DNA of 13,672 bases from Paludibacteraceae bacterium (GTDB lineage Bacteria > Bacteroidota > Bacteroidia > Bacteroidales > Paludibacteraceae): the NCBI GenBank assembly GCA_017646225.1, contig JAGCMZ010000240.1:1-13672 (forward strand). Direction: 5' to 3'. Shown here one piece after another: positions 1-6,939 of the stretch. The translations under genes were made by a program, and so were the position numbers. The notes below the pieces were generated by a model that had not been told where the DNA came from, searched no databases, and was given only the letters and a program-made list of their open reading frames with translations. Each line of letters starts with the position of its first letter. Position 1 is the stretch's first letter.

Positions 1-12
1 CGAAACGGATTG

Positions 13-43
13 CAAAGATAAAGCAGGTTTTTGATTCTGCAAA
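13..43 (-). promoter_or_regulatory. Bacteroidota-type promoter reading out of the left edge (proximal of two)
   Basis: Read on the minus strand this is TTTG, 19 bases, then TATCTTTG, an exact match to the phylum's -33/-7 pattern. The -7 box is followed by CAATCCGTTTCG. An A/T-rich stretch lies just upstream (41-70), as in UP-element promoters. It drives something beyond position 1. The close resemblance to the copy at 151-182 suggests tandem promoters of a strongly expressed unit. Confidence 0.7.
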
Positions 44-122
44 ATTTTCAAGAAAAAAATTTGAAAAATTTTACTTCTCCAATACCGCTGTAACGGCTTT
101 GCAACAATACTTGCTTTGTAAC

Positions 123-140
123 TGAGAACCGTTGTTCTCA
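123..140 (-). other. Short perfect hairpin between the two tandem promoters
   Basis: TGAGAAC (123-129) and GTTCTCA (134-140) form a perfect 7-bp stem around a four-base loop. It would lie near the 5' end of the RNA made from the promoter at 151-182. No U-tract follows, so it is not a normal terminator. It could be a leader structure or a protein-binding site; its function is unknown. Confidence 0.4.
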
Positions 141-150
141 AAAGCGGATG

Positions 151-182
151 CAAAAGTAGAGCATTTTCTAATACGCTCCAAA
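151..182 (-). promoter_or_regulatory. Bacteroidota-type promoter reading left (distal of two)
   Basis: On the minus strand: TTTG (182-179), 20 bases, then TACTTTTG (158-151), followed by CATCCGC. Both the -7 box and the CATCCG discriminator resemble the neighbouring promoter at 13-43. That kind of -7/discriminator pairing is, from memory, common in front of ribosomal and tRNA operons in this phylum. A/T-rich sequence (180-228) lies upstream. Confidence 0.7.
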
Positions 183-243
183 TTTTTAAACCACTTTTTT
201 GAAAGAAAATTTAAAGTTTTTTACAAATCACTGAAAATCAGTA

Positions 244-510
244 CTAGATTTTTAGCCAATTTTGGTAGTAAGCAAAGCCAAAAGCAAGCAAGGCAAAGAG
301 CACACTGACTAACACACGCAGCCAAAGTGGCGTTTTTTGCACCGAAATAGTAGTAACAGAAAACCAAAGCGAATACATTAATAGATAAGGCAACCCCACT
401 ATCATAAGCATGCGCATGTAATATTCTTCTTTTACAAACTGGAATACTGCTGCAACTACAAGTATAATAAAAACCTTGGCCACTATAGAGGCTATTCTAA
501 ATTTATCCAT
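244..510 (-). CDS. Small three-helix membrane protein of unknown function
   Basis: An 88-residue protein starting at ATG 510 and ending in TAG at 246-244, with an in-frame TGA two codons later. Three hydrophobic segments are visible, at about residues 4-26, 32-56 and 62-86. A basic N-terminus and a charged KEE loop (about 27-29) follow the first. No catalytic or binding motif is recognisable, and I cannot assign a family; it looks like a small conserved inner-membrane protein. It lies 30 bases beyond the terminator of the upstream lipoprotein gene. No clear TAnnTTTG promoter was found in that gap, so it may depend on readthrough or a non-consensus promoter. No link to glycan use is evident. 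Confidence 0.65.
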   Translation of the reverse strand: MDKFRIASIVAKVFIILVVAAVFQFVKEEYYMRMLMIVGLPYLLMYSLWFSVTTISVQKTPLWLRVLVSVLFALLAFGFAYYQNWLKI

Positions 511-540
511 CCTGTTATTTTAACTGATTACAATGAATAC

Positions 541-570
541 AAAAAAATAGAGGCGCTGGGCGCCTCTATT
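541..570 (-). terminator. Rho-independent terminator after the third lipoprotein gene
   Basis: A perfect 11-bp stem (546-556 with 560-570, core GAGGCGC/GCGCCTC) encloses the loop TGG. In minus-strand orientation it is followed directly by a run of T (the A-run at 541-547). It lies 22 bases after the stop of the lipoprotein gene. The plus-strand side has only a weak ATTTAT tail, so minus-strand termination is favoured. Confidence 0.9.
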
Positions 571-592
571 TATACTATTGGTTATTTACTGA

Positions 593-1537
593 TTACAAAC
601 CAGCGCAAGGAGACCAAGCATAACCGTTAGCTTCGTTCCATTCTTTAACGATTTCTAGATCTTCACCGAATGGTTCGTTACCTAAGTCAGCATATTCGCC
701 AGTTTCTTCGTTCAATTTTTGAACTTGACCAGCATCCCAAGAAGCATTCAAACGCACTTTAAATTCGTTTGCAGCTTGACCTTCTACATCTTCAGCAATC
801 CAACGATCACCTACTAGTTCCAAGTCAACGTCGCCACCCCAGTTAGAAGCAGGGAAAGAACCAATCAAAGAAGGTTGGTCAGCTTCGTCGCACAATGCTG
901 GCAATGCCAAGCTGAAGCTATAAGTATCGTTAGCAACACATGGGTTAGCGTCGAAACGATCGATTACGATGTAGCAAATACCAGAACCTAGTACAGCCAA
1001 TTTGTTGATTTTGCCGTAGTCTTCGATCAAAGTAAACATATCAGGTTGACCGTTGTCAGCGTTGATTTCGAAGTAACCTTCAGACCATTGAGTAGTATAG
1101 CTACCGTCAATTTCGCCACCTTCAGGAATCAAGCAAACTTTACCTTGATAGTAAGTAGCTAGGTCACCAGCTAGCATTTCGCCACCTAGTTCTAGCTCAA
1201 TTTCGTACCAGCCTTCAGCACCTTCGATAGCTTCGCCATCGGTTTGAGGTTGAGTAGCCCAACCGTCGTTAGTACCTTTGAATGCTACACCGTTGCAATC
1301 AGTACCAGCAGGAACTTTAACTACGATTTTAGCGAAACCTTCTTCTGGAGCAGAAACTTCAGGGAATTCGATTTCTTCTGGATCAGCTGGTTGATCAGGT
1401 TTAGAAGGATCTTCTGGATTAACTGGTTGATCTGGTTTAGATGGATCACTTGGTTCGTCACCAGGTTTAGCACAGCTAGTAAATACCATTGCCAATGACA
1501 CAAATGCGGTCATAAAGGCCCATGCAAATTTTTTCAT
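593..1537 (-). CDS. SusE-position outer-membrane lipoprotein, probable glycan binding
   Basis: A 314-residue lipoprotein. A basic start and hydrophobic core lead to a lipobox F-T-S-C with the lipidated cysteine at residue 22. An acidic, proline-rich tether (about 23-60) follows, holding two copies of DPSKPDQPxxPE. The tether begins with acidic residues (CAKPGDE), in keeping with surface export in Bacteroidota. The rest is a beta-rich acidic body. At about residues 80-95 there is CNGVAFKGTNDGW, and later GSFPASNWGGD and RLNASWD, reminiscent of the aromatic-rich binding modules of SusE/SusF. It is shorter than SusE or SusF (from memory about 390 and 485 residues), and the match is positional more than motif-based. 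Six further cysteines lie in the body, which is unusual for such a protein. It has its own promoter (1600-1630) and terminator (541-570), so its level can differ from susCD. Confidence 0.75.
   Translation of the reverse strand: MKKFAWAFMTAFVSLAMVFTSCAKPGDEPSDPSKPDQPVNPEDPSKPDQPADPEEIEFPEVSAPEEGFAKIVVKVPAGTDCNGVAFKGTNDGWATQPQTDGEAIEGAEGWYEIELELGGEMLAGDLATYYQGKVCLIPEGGEIDGSYTTQWSEGYFEINADNGQPDMFTLIEDYGKINKLAVLGSGICYIVIDRFDANPCVANDTYSFSLALPALCDEADQPSLIGSFPASNWGGDVDLELVGDRWIAEDVEGQAANEFKVRLNASWDAGQVQKLNEETGEYADLGNEPFGEDLEIVKEWNEANGYAWSPCAGL
1376..1447 (-). repeat. Two 36-base in-frame repeats encoding a Pro/Asp linker
   Basis: Two tandem 12-codon units encode DPSKPDQPVNPE and DPSKPDQPADPE (residues 31-54). 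They form the flexible tether between the lipid anchor and the folded body. The bases differ at several sites, so the duplication is not brand new. Copy number could vary between strains. The low complexity creates spurious open frames on both strands here. Confidence 0.85.
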
Positions 1538-1599
1538 GTTGTTTTAATTTAAATTAAGTTTATAAATAAAATAAGTTGTTTTAGTTGCCTATAACAATG

Positions 1600-1630
1600 C
1601 AAATATAGAACCAAATTTTATAATTTGCAA
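1600..1630 (-). promoter_or_regulatory. Promoter of the third lipoprotein gene
   Basis: On the minus strand: TTG (1630-1628), 20 bases, then TATATTTG (1607-1600), a full match to TAnnTTTG. Transcription would start near 1594, giving a leader of about 55 bases. It lies directly downstream of the terminator that closes the susCD transcript, so it gives this gene separate expression. Confidence 0.75.
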
Positions 1631-1663
1631 TATTTGACACAAAAAAAATGACAAAACAGTTAC

Positions 1664-1700
1664 AAAAAAAAATAAGGTGGCCATTATTGACCACCTTATT
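1664..1700 (-). terminator. Rho-independent terminator after susD
   Basis: AATAAGGTGG (1671-1680) and CCACCTTATT (1691-1700) form a perfect 10-bp stem around a ten-base loop that can add two more pairs. In minus-strand orientation the stem runs into nine T residues (A-run 1664-1672). It begins 17 bases after the susD stop and separates susCD from the next lipoprotein gene. Confidence 0.9.
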
Positions 1701-1717
1701 ATTATATAGGCTACAAA

Positions 1718-2566
1718 TTAATAGCCGTCGTTTTGTGTCCAGCGAGGTTCTGCAGACAATACGTCACGATAGATAGGGAACCATTTAACGGTTTCTGCTT
1801 GAGGACCTTCTACAAAGCCCCATTGTGCAGTATTAAAGGTACCAAAACGGATCATATCACGACGACGAACGCATTCCCAAGCAAACTCACGTCCACGTTC
1901 TTTGTACAATTCGTCCAAATCTAACGACGCGTAAGCGTTCAAACCTACACGGGTACGGATTTTTTGGAAGTCGGCATCTGCCAACAATTCTCCTAAGTTA
2001 CCGTTACCACCACGTAGAATAGCTTCGGCTTTCATGTACAATACGTCTGCATAGCGGAAGAACACAAAGTCATTTTCGCTATAGGTATAAGTACCTGATT
2101 TGTCAGCTTCGTATTTCCAGCAACGTGCACCCGAGTTCCAGCAGGTATTATCTACGGTTGCTTCTGCAGTACGCAAACGTTGTGTTTCGTATTCAGCATT
2201 CAACACTTTGTTATAATTAGCAACAGCTGCTTCTGCTTCTTCTACAGTGCCAAAAGAATCTTGAATTTTATCGCCTACCTTATAGTCGGTACCAAATTTG
2301 GTATTCAACATATCAATTTGTGCTTGTTGAGAAGCTTTCAATTTAGTTTTGTGCGAGAACGCAAATGCATAGTTGTCATCGTAACCATACAATTCTGGGG
2401 TCAAGATTACACGGTCGCCGTTTTCGTCTTCGGCAATAGCAGTATTATCCGCATTGAAAACAGGGCCAACAAACCAACCGCGACGTCCTTCAGCACCAGT
2501 AACACCTTCTACGCGAGTACCACCATTGTCTTCTGATGCATCGCACAAACCACGGTAGTCGCCAGC
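1718..2566 (-). pseudogene. C-terminal remainder of the interrupted susD
   Basis: In the same frame as the N-terminal piece, it begins AGDYRGLCDASED straight after the TAA and runs to TAA at 1720-1718. The first internal ATG is at 2548. It has no signal peptide, so a product restarted there would stay in the cytoplasm. It keeps the conserved ADVLYMKAEA and RGREF-WE-RRRDMIRFG motifs and the usual late-SusD IYRDVLSAEP ending, so selection against missense change seems to have acted until recently. Confidence 0.75.
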
Positions 2567-3592
2567 TTAGTATAAATCGATAAATTCAGGAGAAGCCAAG
2601 AAACCATTCCAAGGTTTCACTTTAGATTGCCATACTTGTTCGTGGTTGTAGTGCATGGTTAACAACGATACACGGAATTTGTTCATTGGGTTACCACCAC
2701 TAAGCATGTTGTTTGCCGAACCATCTTCGTCAATTACAAAGATGTTTTCGCGGCTCACTTCGTTTTTAAGTGCAAAGTTGGTAAAGAAGTCTGCTTCTAT
2801 TACGTATTGTTTAGAGTCGATAACTTTGTTACAAGCTTCGATACATTTGTTGTAAACATCGTATTCTGCTGCAGTGGCAGCCGACACATCGTAGCTTTCG
2901 GCATTCAAATACAAACGAGCCAACAAGGTGTAAGCCATACCTTGGGTAGCGCGTGCGTAATTGTAAGACCAAGAAGGTTCGGTAGCCAATGGCATGTGAG
3001 GAGCTTGTTCTTCTAGGTTACGTACCAAGTTTTTCCAAACTTCTTCTGGAGCCATAAGGTCTACAAACTCGTCAGAGAATTTTTCGGTGTAAGGAATACG
3101 ACCAAAGCAATCAAACAAGGTGTAATAGTAGAACGAACGAACAACCACCAATTCTGATTTAAACTTGTTATAAGTTTCTTCATCAAACTTATGTTTGTAA
3201 GTTTCCAATTGTTGCAAAACTTTGTTACACAATACTGCACCGCTATTGCAATAGTACCATACGTTGTTGAATGCTTCACCAGCAGGGTCCCAAGTATGGG
3301 TGTTCAATTGGCGCCAGAAGTCACCGTCTGCCCAGTGACCAGCAGGTTGACGAACAGGACATACAGCTTCGTCGGTAGTTAGGGTTGACAAACCCCAATA
3401 GGTCCAGTGGTCGTGCAACCACTTGATATTTGCATAGGTTTGACCTACCAACATTTCAAAGTTCTCTGGATCGTTCAAGAACTGATCTGTGGTAGATGCA
3501 CCATAAGTTTCTTCTTCAAGCATATCGCTACACGAAGTAGCACCTCCTGCCAAAAGAACCATGGTTAAGAACCAAATTACTTGTTTTTTCAT
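2567..3592 (-). CDS. N-terminal open frame of the interrupted susD
   Basis: This 341-residue piece keeps the signal peptide, lipid-anchor cysteine and the mainly helical TPR-like half of SusD. If translated it would still be exported and anchored. It ends at FIDLY, before the later family motifs that complete the fold. Roughly 45% of the protein is missing, so stable pairing with SusC or normal glycan binding is doubtful. Confidence 0.75.
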   Translation of the reverse strand: MKKQVIWFLTMVLLAGGATSCSDMLEEETYGASTTDQFLNDPENFEMLVGQTYANIKWLHDHWTYWGLSTLTTDEAVCPVRQPAGHWADGDFWRQLNTHTWDPAGEAFNNVWYYCNSGAVLCNKVLQQLETYKHKFDEETYNKFKSELVVVRSFYYYTLFDCFGRIPYTEKFSDEFVDLMAPEEVWKNLVRNLEEQAPHMPLATEPSWSYNYARATQGMAYTLLARLYLNAESYDVSAATAAEYDVYNKCIEACNKVIDSKQYVIEADFFTNFALKNEVSRENIFVIDEDGSANNMLSGGNPMNKFRVSLLTMHYNHEQVWQSKVKPWNGFLASPEFIDLY

Positions 3593-3616
3593 ATATTACT
3601 TAATTTTATTTGTTAC

Positions 3617-6607
3617 TTAAAAGGTTACGTTAGCTCCAATCAAGAAGGTACGTGCTTGAGGATAGAAATCGATATGGTCGATACCTGGGTCCCAAACAGA
3701 GGTAGTATTGATACCATCAGGATCTGAACCACTGTAAGAAGATACAGTAAATACGTTTTGTGCGGTAAAGTAAACGCGCAAGTTTTGGCAGTATTTATTT
3801 TCTTTCAATGGAACTTTATAGCCCAAGGTAATGTTGTCTAATTTCAAGTAAGAAGCATCTTCTAGGTAGTAGTCAGAGAAGTCTTTTTGGAAGTAGGTAC
3901 GAGAACCTTCGCCAATGCCAACTGCTTCAGAGTAGTAAACGTTCAAACCGTTGCTACCTTTAGCAGGAGCGTATGCCCAACGAGATACATTCAAAGCAGT
4001 ATTGCCTACTACACCACGGAAGAACAACGACAAGTCCCAGTTTTTGTAACGTACGGTGTTGTTCCAACCAAAGGTAAACAAAGGTTGAGCACTACCCAAT
4101 ACAACTTTATCGTTATCGTCAATGATAGCTTCGCCAGTTACTTCGTCTACGTTACCATCTTGGTTTACATAGATACAGTTGCCTTTTTCATCAAATTTAC
4201 CAGTCCATTGGTAACCGTAGAAAGTACCTACAGATTGACCTTCGGTTAACAATTGGGTTACAGTACCGTTAATTTTGTTACCTCCCAAGTTACCAGCCCA
4301 TGTAGTTTCGTAGTTGAAACCTAGATCTGGGTCAGAAAGTTTATCAATACGGTTTTGGTTGAACGAAATAGTTGGAGTAGAGGTCCATTCCCAATTTTTG
4401 GTTCTAACAGGAACACCTGTAATAGCCAACTCAATACCCATAGAAGTCATTTCGCCAGCATTAGCTAACAAACGGTCGTATTGATAAGGAGGAGTTGGAA
4501 CTTTGTATTCCCACAATAGGTCTTTGGTATTACGATAGTACAAGTCGATAGAACCATACAAGCGGTTGTTCAAGAATGCATAGTCAATACCTAAGTTGTA
4601 CTCGAATTTACGTTCCCAACGCAAGTCAGGGTTAGCATTTTGATTTACAGTAAATGCATATTTTTCGGTACCGTGGCTATTGAAGGTACCACCTTTGGTT
4701 AGCAACTCAACTGATTTCAAATCAGAACCCAAGTTGTTACCGGTAATACCGAAACCGAAACGAAGTTTCAAATCGTCTACACCTTTAGCGTCGCGCATGA
4801 AATCTTCGCCGCTGATACGCCAACCTGCGCTGACAGCAGGGAACCAACCCCATTTGTTGTTAGCACCCATACGAGAAGAACCTTCAGCACGGATTGATGC
4901 AGATAACAAGTATTTTTCGTTGTAGTTATAGTTAGCACGCAAGAAGTATGCTACCAAAGTATTAGAGTTACGATAAGAACCAACGGTCATATCTTCTTTA
5001 TCTACAGCACCTGCACCCAAGTCATAGTATTTAGAGTTATTGGTTGCAAAACCGCCGTTTGACATATCGTGACCATCGTACCAGAAGTTTTGATAAGAAG
5101 TACCACCTACCAATGCCAACGAGTGACCATTCCATTGACCGGTATAATCGATGGTTGCTTCGTATAATTGGTTAAAGCTGCGGCTTGTGCTTAAACCTGC
5201 TTTATTAGCATCACCTTTAACATAATATTCAATAGGAGTTGCCCAGTAGTTGTGGTTATCACCTTCTTCTAAAGCTGCGAAACCAGTAACTTTCAAACCA
5301 GGAACGGCTTTAATGTTAACAGTTGCACGAACTGAACCACGGAAGTAGTTGCCTTCTTGATAAGATTCTTTCAAATCGTTATCGGCAATTGGGTTAGAGG
5401 TTACAGTACCAGTAGGAATGAAATAAGAACCGTCTTCGTTATAGATTGGGAAGGTTGGGTTCAAAATAGCACCGTTGTTCAAGCTACCACAGTTGTAGTC
5501 GTTACGATAGTGCATGTAAGAGAAGTCGTATTGCAATTCTAACCAACCTTGCAATGCTTTTTGGTTAGCAGCCAATTTCGCCATAATTTCTTGACGATTG
5601 GTGGTTTGGGTTAAACCTTCTGCATTTTTAAAGTTAACAGAACCACGATAGTTGAAGTTTTTGGTAGCACCAGAAATAGCTAAGTTGTGGTTGTGTGTAA
5701 AGGCAAAGTCGCGCAATTGAGCACCGAACCAGTCTGTTTCGTAACCTTTATCGGCTGGTTTAGAAACGTTGTTGGTAATAGCAGCCAAGTCTTTATATTG
5801 TTCTGCAGTTGCCATACCCGTTTTAGAACCGTTAATAGAGAACGAAGCATAACCAGCATATTCTAAGTTAGCAGTTCCACATTCTGCATTGCTGTCGGTG
5901 CTACCACGTTTGGTAGTAATAATAATTACACCATTGGTACCACGAGTACCATAGATAGCAGCAGCAGAACCGTCTTTTAACACGTCCATAGAAGCAATAT
6001 CTTCTGGAGCGATGTTATCAATGCTGTTTACAGGAATACCGTCAACAATGTAAAGAGGAGATGTACCAGCACCTTTATCCAAAGTAGATGTACCACGAAT
6101 TTGTACAGCATAACCCGTGTTGGTAGGGTCACCACTGCTACGGATAATGGTCAAACCAGCCACTTTACCTTGCAAAAGACCCATAGGGCTTTCTTTTACA
6201 CCAGGGTTAAAGTCTTCTGATTTTACACTAGCCACAGAAGAGGTAATTTCTTTGGCTTTTTGTGAACCATAACCCACAGCAACAACTTCGTTAAGTTTGG
6301 TAGAAACTTCTTTCAATGTTACATTCAAAGTAGCTTTACCTGCTGTACTTAAAGTTTGTGATTCATAACCCGTGTAAGAGAAGATCAACTTCGCAGAAGC
6401 GGGTACCGAAATTTCGTAATTACCGTCAAAGTCGGTAATTGTACCTACCTTACTATCGCTTGCCAAGGTAATGTATGCACCAATGATAGGTTCACCGAAC
6501 TCGTCGGTTACTGTACCTGTCACTGAATTTTGCGCAAAACCTGCAGCACAGAAGAAGATAGATAAGATTGCCAAAAGCAACCCTTTTCGTGATTTCTTCA
6601 CATTCAT
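3617..6607 (-). CDS. susC: SusC/RagA-family TonB-dependent outer-membrane transporter
   Basis: A 996-residue TonB-dependent importer, intact and of normal family length. It has a signal peptide (about 1-25, ending GFA). A carboxypeptidase-regulatory-like beta-sandwich follows (about 27-100; VTGTVTDEFGEPIIGAYI, DGNYEI, YTGY). The LNEVVAVGYGSQ signature of the SusC family is at about 105-116. The plug domain (about 120-236) holds LLQGKVAGL, IRGTSTL, LYIVDGIP and LKDGSAAAIYGTRGTNGV. The remainder is a 22-strand beta-barrel ending in a C-terminal phenylalanine, the usual signal for barrel assembly. In the Sus model it imports malto-oligosaccharides across the outer membrane using TonB energy, with SusD as its lid. 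It is the first gene of the minus-strand operon, with a roughly 130-base leader. The starch specificity is inferred from the neighbouring amylases, not from the transporter itself. Confidence 0.95.
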   Translation of the reverse strand: MNVKKSRKGLLLAILSIFFCAAGFAQNSVTGTVTDEFGEPIIGAYITLASDSKVGTITDFDGNYEISVPASAKLIFSYTGYESQTLSTAGKATLNVTLKEVSTKLNEVVAVGYGSQKAKEITSSVASVKSEDFNPGVKESPMGLLQGKVAGLTIIRSSGDPTNTGYAVQIRGTSTLDKGAGTSPLYIVDGIPVNSIDNIAPEDIASMDVLKDGSAAAIYGTRGTNGVIIITTKRGSTDSNAECGTANLEYAGYASFSINGSKTGMATAEQYKDLAAITNNVSKPADKGYETDWFGAQLRDFAFTHNHNLAISGATKNFNYRGSVNFKNAEGLTQTTNRQEIMAKLAANQKALQGWLELQYDFSYMHYRNDYNCGSLNNGAILNPTFPIYNEDGSYFIPTGTVTSNPIADNDLKESYQEGNYFRGSVRATVNIKAVPGLKVTGFAALEEGDNHNYWATPIEYYVKGDANKAGLSTSRSFNQLYEATIDYTGQWNGHSLALVGGTSYQNFWYDGHDMSNGGFATNNSKYYDLGAGAVDKEDMTVGSYRNSNTLVAYFLRANYNYNEKYLLSASIRAEGSSRMGANNKWGWFPAVSAGWRISGEDFMRDAKGVDDLKLRFGFGITGNNLGSDLKSVELLTKGGTFNSHGTEKYAFTVNQNANPDLRWERKFEYNLGIDYAFLNNRLYGSIDLYYRNTKDLLWEYKVPTPPYQYDRLLANAGEMTSMGIELAITGVPVRTKNWEWTSTPTISFNQNRIDKLSDPDLGFNYETTWAGNLGGNKINGTVTQLLTEGQSVGTFYGYQWTGKFDEKGNCIYVNQDGNVDEVTGEAIIDDNDKVVLGSAQPLFTFGWNNTVRYKNWDLSLFFRGVVGNTALNVSRWAYAPAKGSNGLNVYYSEAVGIGEGSRTYFQKDFSDYYLEDASYLKLDNITLGYKVPLKENKYCQNLRVYFTAQNVFTVSSYSGSDPDGINTTSVWDPGIDHIDFYPQARTFLIGANVTF

Positions 6608-6669
6608 AATGATTTAAAGTAAATTTAGGTTAATAAATAGGTTAATTGAATACGGTTTTAAGTGCCATC

Positions 6670-6725
6670 GTGTGCAGCAAAACTCTATCCACACTGCTAA
6701 AACGCCCCCACAAGGCTATGCACAC
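6670..6725 (-). promoter_or_regulatory. Possible structured leader of susC mRNA
   Basis: The susC leader contains GTGTGCA (6670-6676) and TGCACAC (6719-6725), complementary 7-mers that could close a 56-base fold. It also contains a near-perfect 10-base direct repeat, CTATCCACAC (6685-6694) and CTATGCACAC (6716-6725). These lie between the promoter and the start codon, where RNA structure or small-RNA pairing could act. No known riboswitch is recognised. Confidence 0.3.
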
Positions 6726-6740
6726 TACACAATGAACGTA

Positions 6741-6771
6741 CAAACATAAGTCATTTTTTACAACAACGCAA
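6741..6771 (-). promoter_or_regulatory. Promoter of the susC-susD operon
   Basis: On the minus strand: TTG (6771-6769), 20 bases, then TATGTTTG (6748-6741), a full match to TAnnTTTG. The expected start near 6735 gives a leader of about 128 bases. Immediately upstream lie A-tracts on the minus strand (T-runs 6776-6780, 6784-6790, 6802-6808), which could bend DNA or act as an UP element. Confidence 0.8.
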
Positions 6772-6810
6772 CTTATTTTTCTATTTTTTTACAGGTTGGC
6801 GTTTTTTTAG

Positions 6811-6834
6811 GTGTCAAATGTTAAAATTTAGCAC
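6811..6834. promoter_or_regulatory. Candidate operator: 24-bp imperfect palindrome between the divergent promoters
   Basis: GTGTCAAAT (6811-6819) and ATTTAGCAC (6826-6834) are inverted arms matching at 7 of 9 positions, and the centre holds TTAA. It sits about 40 bases from both the susC -33 and the distal regulator -33, where a shared regulator could act on both. It lacks the central CG usual in LacI-family operators, so the binding protein is uncertain. Confidence 0.4.
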
Positions 6835-6876
6835 TTTATTTCTTCGCTCATCCATCCAATTTTTATGCCTATTTTT

Positions 6877-6907
6877 TTTGAATTAACACCCCCTACACGT
6901 ACTTTTG
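6877..6907 (+). promoter_or_regulatory. Distal promoter of the regulator-amylase operon
   Basis: TTTG (6877-6880), 19 bases, then TACTTTTG (6900-6907), a full match to the phylum consensus. The downstream half overlaps a TTGCA/TGCAA inverted repeat, so it could be the regulated promoter. It would give a leader of about 85 bases. Confidence 0.75.
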
Positions 6908-6919
6908 CATCGTTTGCAA
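6905..6919. promoter_or_regulatory. Candidate LacI-type operator overlapping a promoter
   Basis: TTGCA (6905-6909) and TGCAA (6915-6919) are perfect inverted arms around TCGTT, with a CG near the middle. It covers the end of the -7 box and the expected start site of the distal promoter. A bound repressor there would block transcription of its own gene. The spacer is odd-numbered, unlike classical LacI-family sites, so this is tentative. Confidence 0.35.
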
Positions 6920-6939
6920 GAAAAATTTTTAACCATTTC

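Larger units (their letters stand above)
1718..3592 (-). pseudogene. susD: SusD/RagB-family outer-membrane lipoprotein gene with an in-frame TAA
   Basis: The full frame is about 624 residues plus stop and encodes a SusD/RagB glycan-binding lipoprotein, the lid of the SusC pore. The start at 3592 gives a signal peptide with lipobox A-T-S-C (lipidated Cys21), then SDMLEEE, the acidic stretch expected for surface export. The N-terminal part has typical SusD motifs such as FNNVWYYCNSGAVLCNK (about residues 108-124) and a VVRSFYYYTLFDCFG helix. The C-terminal part keeps ADVLYMKAEAILRGG and RGREFAWECVRRRDMIRFG, hallmarks of the family. The frame is broken only by TAA at 2569-2567 (codon 342), between IDLY and AGDYRG, with no shift. 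It follows susC by 24 bases. It may be a recent pseudogene, a sequence error, or a gene needing readthrough. Confidence 0.85.

Noticed and set aside
230-242. A hairpin (ACTGA-AAA-TCAGT) after the small membrane protein gene as terminator
   Set aside because: The stem is only 5 bp and no immediate T-run follows in the minus-strand direction, so the evidence is too weak.
1244-1503. Open frames on both strands overlapping the third lipoprotein gene
   Set aside because: They lie over the low-complexity Pro/Asp repeat and read the same DNA in other frames; their proteins are compositionally odd and lack any family motif.
2180-2536. A 118-codon plus-strand open frame within susD
   Set aside because: It is antisense to conserved SusD sequence, and its Phe/Cys/Ile-rich product looks like reverse-complement noise.
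2540-2600. A frameshift or programmed recoding site in susD
   Set aside because: Both halves are in the same frame across the TAA, and there is no slippery run or pseudoknot-like element, so a simple nonsense codon fits.
3887-4249. A 120-codon plus-strand open frame within susC
   Set aside because: It is antisense to an intact, well-conserved barrel region, with no supporting start signal.
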